From Hypericum androsaemum (lineage: Eukaryota > Streptophyta > Magnoliopsida > Malpighiales > Hypericaceae): DNA of 64,000 nucleotides. The stretch lies in NCBI GenBank assembly GCA_963995505.1, contig OZ023188.1, forward strand, positions 13,591,912 through 13,655,911, in the 5' to 3' direction. Below the pieces are notes generated by a model. The model searched no databases. It saw only the letters and a program-made list of their open reading frames with translations, and was not told where the DNA came from. Below are positions 57,082-64,000 of the stretch, one piece after another. Made by a program: the position numbers and the translations under genes. Positions within the stretch are counted from its first letter, which is position 1. The number at the start of each line of letters is the position of its first letter.

Positions 57082-58284
57082 TGTTGCCGGGAAAAGGGAA
57101 CAAGTAACCCGAGACGGATCCGGAGTGGTCGTTCCAATGTCGGTCTAAAGCTAGGCTACTGGTTATGCTAGGCTAAGGAAAGATAAAACGACAAGATAGT
57201 AAAAGTAAAGTAATTGTTGTGTTGTGTTGTTTGTTGATGTCCGTTCTCTCGCCCGAGCCCTCCTTATATAGAGTGCATTGACCTAACCTCCACGCCTTCA
57301 CAATAGGAAATCCTAAACCGCCTCCAAGACCTTCGGCTCCAAGTCTCAATCCCGAGAGATCCGCTCCAAATTATTTGTTTCTAACATGACGGGATCCTCT
57401 CGACTCAATACAAACCGTCTTCCTTAAATGAGCAAATCCCATCCTCGGATAGGAAGCTCTCAAAACGTGACGGCCAAGCGATCGCGGCCTAAAGAGGAAC
57501 TTACCAACTCTTGCCAAATATTGAGAATCTCGGCTCAAGTTAGGAAAATATAGATCGTTTTGACCTTCTCGAATCTCCCAGGCAAAATCTTGACTCAAGT
57601 CCGTCATCGCCCAAGACGGACATCTCGTCAGGCCCAAAGTGAATCTCAAAATGGGCTCAAGCTAATGGCCTCCTCAACCAATCGTGGACCTATACCCGAA
57701 ATCGCCTTCCCGCCTACGAAAGTCAAATGAGCTTCTCGCTCGGGTCCAAGTTGGCTTCTCACCTTCGACTTCTTGCCTTAGGCTCCTCACCCATCTTCCC
57801 GCCTTAGGCTTCCCGCCTTAAGTTTCTCGCTCGGCCTCTCGCCACTCGGCCTCTCGCTCGGCCTTTCGCCGCTCGGCCTCTCGCTTGGCCTTTCGCCACT
57901 CGGCCTCTCACCTACTTGAGTCGGACGAGTTTGTCGATAGGACTCGGCCATGTGAGAAGAGCCCTCGCTCGGTCTCGCTTATGCGGGCGAGAAGAGCCTC
58001 TCGCCCGGGTTCCCCGTGAGTGCTCGATCTCGCCTATGCGGGCGAGAGGAACCTCTCGCCCAGGCCCTCGGTCTCGCCTACACGGGCGAGAGGGGCCTCT
58101 CGCCCAGGCCCTCGGTCTCGCCTACGCGGGCGAGAGGGGCCTCTCGCCCAGGCCCTCGGTCTCGCCTAAACGGGCGAGAGGAGCCTCTCGCCCCGGGCTC
58201 CTCGTTCCGCCGAGCTCGAGCCGATTCCCACACATCCGGAGATAGACCGTCATCACTCCGAGATATTAATTTCGTGCTCCAACA
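57082..58284 (-). mobile_element. Solo LTR, 1203 bp, 5-bp target duplication
   Basis: Begins TGTTG and ends CAACA, flanked by ctttg at 57077-57081 and 58285-58289. On the minus strand a TATA box (ctatataaggagg near 57265) sits in the LTR promoter position, so the element reads leftward. No internal retrotransposon sequence or second LTR adjoins it, as left by recombination between two LTRs. The U3 half (57770-58210) holds tandem repeats. Confidence 0.85.
57967..58203. repeat. 44-bp tandem repeat of hairpin-forming units in the solo LTR
   Basis: About five units of 'ctcggtctcgcctacgcggg' plus 'cgagaggggcctctcgccca'. Each unit contains the inverted repeat GGGCGAGAG / CTCTCGCCC around a GGGC-type loop. 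The last three units are nearly identical; the first two are more divergent. A shorter 'ctcggcctctcgc' repeat precedes them at 57825-57910. Confidence 0.9.
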
Positions 58285-58744
58285 CTTTGAAACAGAGAGA
58301 ACTCGTGCGGACATTTAATAGTACAAAATTTATAGAACCGAATACTTATCAACCAAGTTTAAACCTAAAAATGTTAAATAGTTATTAGAGTATTTTGTTC
58401 TCTTTCAAAATTCGAAACTAAATTAATTGACCAAATAGACTGGATAAACATTGCATATTAGTGGGACCGTACATGATTCAGCGTAAAAAAAAGCTACATT
58501 TTACGGAGTTTTTTCTTAAGTTTTTAATTTTTTTTTTATAAGTGCTACATTTAGGGAGTTGAAACTTGAAAGAGAGAGTTTCCAAGATATTAAATGGTTT
58601 GTCAGAGCAACTTCTCTTGCACGCATGTAAAGAGGTTTTGTGGGTAATCCTCACTGAAAAGGATAGGGGTAATATTGTAAATACAATAATTAAAATAATT
58701 AAAAAATATATCAACAAAATAATACAAATTATGGAAATACAAGT

Positions 58745-59105
58745 ATGAGAATATTGGTTTCCATCTTCTCGGATATTGATTTTCATCTTCTATGCTATTG
58801 GTTTCATTCTACTATGATATTGGTTTCCATCTTTTATGTTATTGGTTTCATTCTACTATGATATTGGTTTCATTCTACTATGATATTGGTTTCCATCTTC
58901 TCGGATATTGGTTTTATTCTTCTATGATATTGGTTTCATTCCACCGTGATATTGGTTTTCATCTTCTCCAATATTGATATCCCATTATAAGTGAAAATGT
59001 ATACCATTTGAATGTATTGATTTGATTCTTCTCGAATATTGGTATCATCGTTCTAGGATATTGGTATCATTCTATTTTAATATTGGTGTCATTCATCTAG
59101 GAATT
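58745..59105. repeat. Minisatellite with ~20-27-bp 'gatattggtttc' units
   Basis: Variants of 'tatgatattggtttcattc' and 'cggatattggtttccatctt' recur about fourteen times. Units are intermixed and divergent. Confidence 0.85.
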
Positions 59106-59109
59106 TTTT

Positions 59110-60472
59110 TATTCGAAAGAAGATATTACCCCTAATATAACGAGAACCCTAAACGATGACGAATAAGCACACCGCGATCAACAAAATTGAAGGGACACAG
59201 ATAGAGAGATTGAAGATCTAGAGACAGGTGAGCCGTATTGGACCAAATAAGCACACCACGACGTGGAATCTGGGTTCGAGCTTGTCGTTTTGGGGCGGCT
59301 AGTAGGGGGAGAGCACCCGGAGAAGCTTGGACGCGGTGGATGGCAGATGGAGGATGGAGGATAAAAAGGAAGGGGGTGGGGGGCAGAGCGGCGGGGAAGG
59401 AAGGGGGCGAGGGGGGTTATATTTTTTTTGTGGGACTATATAGAAAAAAGGTGGAACCCTAATGAGTATGTTTGGATAAAAACTCGAAAATACCATCAAC
59501 AGATTCTGACAATCAGATCTGTAAAAAAAGAATTTGATCAAATCTAAAGGCTCATATTTAGTCCATACCATGGGGATGATTTTTATGTAGTCCCCCCTGA
59601 ATCCAAATCCCTGCAGAGTGTCTTCCTTAAATATACTAAAAATATTTTTAAAAATTAAGTTTACAAACCTTATGAACTAAAAATATATTATCAAGAAAAT
59701 TGGTTATAAACAGAATTCACTCGATTTTTAATATATTTTTAAAAAATATGCCATGAAATTGACCAAGACTATGCTTCCTTCTCTTAGAAATCTTTTCCCG
59801 GTTCTAAGATTAGCCACAATGGTGGCCAATCCTTAACCTCGTTAGGCTAGAAAAAATACAAATATAAGAGAAAAAAAACTAAACTAAACTAAAATTGCCC
59901 CCTCACTTGGGCGTGTCGGGTGACAGCCTCTGACACGCGACCGGATTAACACAATTTTTTTTCCAATTAAAAAAAAGTCTCACTAATCTAGTGACACTTG
60001 ACACAATGTTATTCGATGAAATAGATTTTTCGGATATAATTTGAGCAGTTAAAAAATTTGAAGTTATTTTTTAACAAAACTAAAAATAAATAATATGAAA
60101 ATTTTTATTTTTTAATTCTCAAAATAGAGTCTAATATTGACATATTTTGATACACAATATAAAATTCTCTCTTCTTTCACTACATAATCTTTTTCTAATT
60201 TTGTATTACAACTTTTGTAATCTTAATTTTATTACTCTATTGTAATTTTTTCTTTGTTATAATTATGAATGCATCATTTTCGTATATTTATTAAGATTTA
60301 TATAAATATAAATTGATAGTAGATAACATGTGGATCAGAGAAAAATTATTTATTTATTTGACAATCTGATTGGACCAGGTCACCATTGTGAATTAAAAAA
60401 AAATTGAGGGGCCAAGAAAATATTTAGTTGGGTTGTATCTGGATAACCCGTTGGTCAAACGTGATGCTTTAG
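59110..60472. other. Intergenic; GC-rich patch then A/T-rich DNA
   Basis: A GC-rich patch at 59160-59460 has no recognised coding content. The remainder to 60472 is A/T-rich with nothing recognised. Confidence 0.4.
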
Positions 60473-60481
60473 TAATAATAA

Positions 60482-61507
60482 GGGATAAATACATTTTAGT
60501 ACCCTGTGTTATGAGAAATGGACACTTTACACCTTGTGTTGTGTAAATACCCACTTTAGTACTATGTGTTATGTGAAATAGACATTTAGGATCCTTATCT
60601 CATATGAACTTTGACTTTCGGTGATGTGGCAATGTTGTCATGGCTTCAACGTAATGACGTGGCACAAATAGATGATGTGTCATTGAAATGACGATAATAC
60701 CGTTAGACACACAAAAAATTTCATACTCTTCCTCTCGATCGTCCCCGTCGACGGTGAACTCACTAATTCCGATGCCGGGTTCGGTAGAGAATCGACACAT
60801 ATCTTCCTCGTCGACGACTCTTCCAAGTCCACCCCACGACGTTTCCGCTTCTGTTTAACATTTTTCGAGGGTTTTGAGTTTTCTCCGATTGAGATGGCGA
60901 AGTCAGCGGGGACTGCAACGCCGGGAGGTAAGACCAACGTGAGGATTGCGTTTGCCGAAGACCGCGGGACCTGGAAGTCCAGCCTAATAGTCACCGCCGC
61001 CGCCGAAACTTTCCCCGCCAACGTTCCCCGATCGGGTTTCTATCACCATAATCGATACCTCCTCTAGGTTCGCTTTTCCTTGATTCACATATTTTCTTTT
61101 GAAGTTCCTTGTTTTACTGAAAAAAAATATTCTTTTCCTGGAAAGCTCGCTTATCGCCAGTGGAGGGGGAGATGAGGTGGCAGAGGAGAGAGAGGGGAAG
61201 GGTAGAGCGGAGGAGAGAGGAGGGGTGTTAAATGTTTTTGAAATTTTAGTTCTAGATTTTTTTTAATGGTAATGTTTAATTTTTTTAAATTTCTAAGGGT
61301 ATTACTTGACACATCATATATTTGTGCCACATCATCAAGTCGAAGTTATGTCATCATTGTCATGTCACCGAAAATCAAAACTCAAATGAAAAAATGATCT
61401 TAAATGTCTATTTTACATAACACATGGTACTAAAGTGGATATTTTCATAACACAAAGTATAAAATATTTATTTCATATAACACAGAGTACTAAAGTTTCT
61501 GATTCCC
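60482..61507. mobile_element. Mutator-like element with 9-bp target duplication (candidate Pack-MULE)
   Basis: Perfect flanks taataataa at 60473-60481 and 61508-61516. The two ~115-base ends are inverted copies carrying three 'actttagtac..tgtgttatg' motifs, the same family signature as 388-1346 and 34445. The GC-rich interior (60720-61080) includes a plus-strand frame starting MAKSAGTATPGG near 60895 and ending YHHNRYLL with a stop. I did not recognise the source gene. No transposase is present. Confidence 0.8.
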
Positions 61508-61866
61508 TAATAATAAATATTTATTGAGGGAGTGATGAGGGTGACAAATGGTTGACTCCCCTCATTTATTGATGAAATAGTTCCGATGCTCTAAATCCGT
61601 AACCGACCATGTATCAGGAATAATTTGCCAATAGTCACACTAATACTGATCACTTGAATATCTTTGACTTTGAATTCTCTGTAAGGCACTCCTCAATCTT
61701 TCCACTCCGCCTTAAATTTATTTCGATTAATTAATAAGTTTTGAAACTAATTAAATTTTGAAGTTTTACCTTGTGGTAAAAAAAGGGTTCCCCTGGAAAA
61801 AGAGAAGAAGTGAAAGGCAAGTAAAAGGTAAAAGGAATAAAATTAAGAGGAGGAGCAGGTGCCGTC

Positions 61867-61874
61867 TATAAATG
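61867..61874 (+). promoter_or_regulatory. Likely TATA box of the peroxidase gene
   Basis: TATAAATG, 108 bases before the start codon, followed by a short A/C-rich leader. Position and sequence fit a plant TATA box. Confidence 0.6.
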
Positions 61875-61981
61875 ACATTAAAAACCTCTTTTTAATAGCC
61901 TTCTTGTAGGGAGGAACAATCCACAACATCCGACATCACACTTTTCATCCCAAAGGGAAACAAACAGACCAGAACAGAAAT

Positions 61982-63642
61982 ATGCATCTTCCTCCTCTTC
62001 TCCAGGCTCTTCTTCTCTTTATATTTCCACTGGCCATCTCCGGTCACGCGTCACCGGGGCTTCTCCGGCCGGGATTCTACTCGGAGACGTGCCCGGAGGC
62101 CGAGTCCATAGTCAGGGAAGTCATGAGACGGGCCATGATCAGAGAGCCAAGAAGCGTAGCATCCGTGATGCGCTTCCAGTTTCACGACTGCTTTGTCAAC
62201 GTAAGTACAGACTCAAATTGGCTTGATTTCTTTTAATTAAAAAGCGTCGACTAATTCGGGTTCGCACCCACCACCAACAGGGTTGCGATGGTTCTCTGTT
62301 GCTGGATGACACGCCGAACATGTTGGGGGAGAAGGAAGCTCTGTCCAACGTGGACTCGCTGAGGTCGTTTGAAGTGGTTGACCAAGTCAAGGAAGCGTTG
62401 GAGGCGGCCTGTCCCGGCACCGTTTCATGCGCCGACATTATAATCATGGCTTCGAGAGATGCCGTCGCCCTTGTAAGTTTCCTTCACCTTCCTCTCTTCT
62501 TTCCCTTTTCTCTCCTTTTTCCCTTTTCTCTCCTTTTTCGTTACGTATACGAAGATTTTAACGTGGTATCAAATTTTATCAAAAAAATATATATGATTTT
62601 GATCGTATGGATTATCAAATAGATACGTAAATTCTAATAATTTAATTGGTTCGGTGTATAAAATATCTTCAATTAGATAGGGGGGTCATCTTTGTGACCA
62701 CTCCGGATTTTATGCAGGGAAAAAGGTCATCTTTCTCTAACTTTGAGGCGAGTCAAGGTGGCAAATAATTGCTCCCACTGAGCCCACAGTTTTGCCCAGT
62801 GTACTGTTGTTTGTTGTTATAATGGAACTCTTTATCTTAGAACCGACGATTTTCGTGATATCTGTTAATTCATATTCGAGGGTATCGAGATTCTAATTGG
62901 TAATAATTTGGGAATGAATTCTGGAAGATGGAACCATTTTTCTCTTATGAAAGTTATTAGAAGTATTCACTCCTAAAAGGACATTTTTTTTCTCTTGTTT
63001 TATCAACTATTTTTTGGTCAAAAACAGACCGGGGGACCTGATTGGGAAGTAAGGCTAGGGAGGAAGGACAGCTTATCAGCCAGCCAAGAAGACTCCAACG
63101 ACATAATGCCAAGTCCAAGAGCCAATGCAAGCCTCCTCATAGACCTCTTCAGCAAATTCAACCTCTCTATCAAGGACCTTGTAGCCCTTTCCGGGTCGCA
63201 TTCCATCGGCCAAGCTCGGTGCTTTTCCATTGTCTTTAGGCTCTACAACCAATCGGGATCCGGAATGCCGGACCCCGCTATAGAGCCCAAGTACAGGGAG
63301 AAGCTAGACAAGCTGTGTCCACTTGGTGGCGATGAGAATGTGACAGGGGACCTTGATGCTACACCAACCGTATTCGATAACCAGTACTTCAAGGACTTGG
63401 TCAACGGGAGAGGGTTCCTGAATTCTGACCAAACCCTCTTCACATTCCCTCAGACCAGAGAGTATGTGAAGCTGTTCGGTAGAGACCAGGGTGCTTTCTT
63501 TCGTGCCTTTGTTGAGGGAATGCTGAAGCTTGGTGATCTGCAATCCGGGAGGCCAGGTGAGATCCGAAGAAACTGCAGGAAGGTCAATAGCCGGCCGATC
63601 GATGTTTTACGGGGATCTCGAGGAAAAATTAGTGTACTATAA
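61982..63642 (+). CDS. PER17: Class III secretory peroxidase, PER17-like
   Basis: Three exons (61982-62200, 62281-62472, 63028-63642) with GT-AG introns give 341 residues. A signal peptide (about 1-24, LLQALLLFIFPLAISG) directs secretion to the cell wall. Distal haem-pocket residues are in RFQFHDCF (Arg64, His68). The substrate/Ca2+ region is GCDGSLLLDDTPN, and the proximal haem ligand His195 is in VALSGSHSIGQARC. FDNQYFKDL and LNSDQTL follow. Cysteines for the usual disulphides are in place. These enzymes use H2O2 to oxidise phenolics, including lignin precursors, or make radicals that loosen walls. The motif series DDTPNMLGEKEALSN, RKDSLSASQEDS and RPGEIRRNC is close to Arabidopsis peroxidase 17. 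The tail after NSRPIDVL is 11 residues longer than I recall for the relative, probably because its stop was lost. Confidence 0.93.
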
Positions 63643-64000
63643 GATAATTTTGACAAAGGTCAACCAGAGGAGAGGAGGACCAACTATTGCATCTGCAGGA
63701 AATTATAGTGGATCTAAATTGTGACTTGCGTTAGCTGATATAACGAGGCAGTGAAGATGTATGAAATAATTAAAATTAAAATGGGTATTGCTTGTTGGTT
63801 GAGGCGAGTTCTACATACACTACCTGCTGTAACCAAAATTTTAATATTTTTGTTAATCTTGTGGCGATTATCCTCGCACAGATATTCTTCCATTTCGTGA
63901 CACGTCATTTTGGCATGTACGGTTGGAATTATGATATTAATATCTTGATGGGAGGCTTTTCCATTTATTTCTAGCTCTTCATCATTTGTATGATTCTTAT
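63643..64000. other. 3' flank of the peroxidase gene
   Basis: A/T-rich, probably 3' untranslated and intergenic. No further gene was seen before the window ends. Confidence 0.5.

Noticed and set aside
57916..58318. Arg/Pro/Ser-rich frames of about 100 codons on both strands
   Set aside because: They translate the 44-bp tandem repeat of the solo LTR.

Overview
The window reads as nuclear DNA of a flowering plant, most likely a eudicot. The genes have GT-AG introns. Plant-only families are present: class III peroxidase, RABA4 GTPase, a plant-type MAPKKK, and ABCG half-transporters. The rest is degenerate plant transposon DNA: Ty1/copia, Ty3/gypsy, LINE, SINE and Mutator-like elements. There is no bacterial gene organisation and no CRISPR array.

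Layout. Positions 1-7.3 kb are repeats: a gypsy gag remnant, an inverted-repeat Mutator-like element around a TCC microsatellite, a 5'-truncated LINE, and A/T-rich minisatellites. Positions 7.3-28.5 kb (minus strand) hold two tandem copies of an ABCG half-transporter gene. The copy at 7.3-12.4 kb is a pseudogene: it lacks exons 1-2, exon 6 carries two one-base deletions, and a copia element sits in exon 5 with a recognisable target duplication. The copy at 19.6-28.5 kb reads as an intact eight-exon gene of 687 codons, with introns full of insertions: a SINE, a Mutator-like element carrying an MRS2 magnesium-transporter fragment, and a copia relic. Truncated copia and other LTR elements lie between the copies (13.2-19.3 kb). 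Positions 28.6-44.9 kb are gene-poor: LINE tails, a Mutator-like element with part of a MuDR-type protein, degenerate tandem repeats, two damaged RING-finger sequences, a 346-bp duplication, and the 3' end of a spinster-type (MFS) transporter pseudogene with an in-frame Leu-Arg expansion.

Positions 44.9-63.7 kb are the gene-rich part. They hold a RABA4-type Rab GTPase (+), an intronless MAPKKK (+), a 15-exon NSUN2/TRM4-type RNA m5C methyltransferase (-) and a three-exon class III peroxidase close to Arabidopsis PER17 (+). Between the methyltransferase and the peroxidase lie a solo LTR with hairpin-forming tandem repeats, a minisatellite and a candidate Pack-MULE.

The four intact neighbours do not form one pathway. 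Their products act in membrane traffic, stress signalling, RNA modification and cell-wall oxidation. The order RABA4 - TRM4 - PER17 recalls an Arabidopsis chromosome 2 block, so this side looks like conserved synteny and the other like a transposon-rich flank. The most interesting signals are the terminal-repeat families that appear to have captured host gene pieces, the nested history inside the ABCG introns, and the repeat-expanded spinster remnant. I saw no wholly new biological system.
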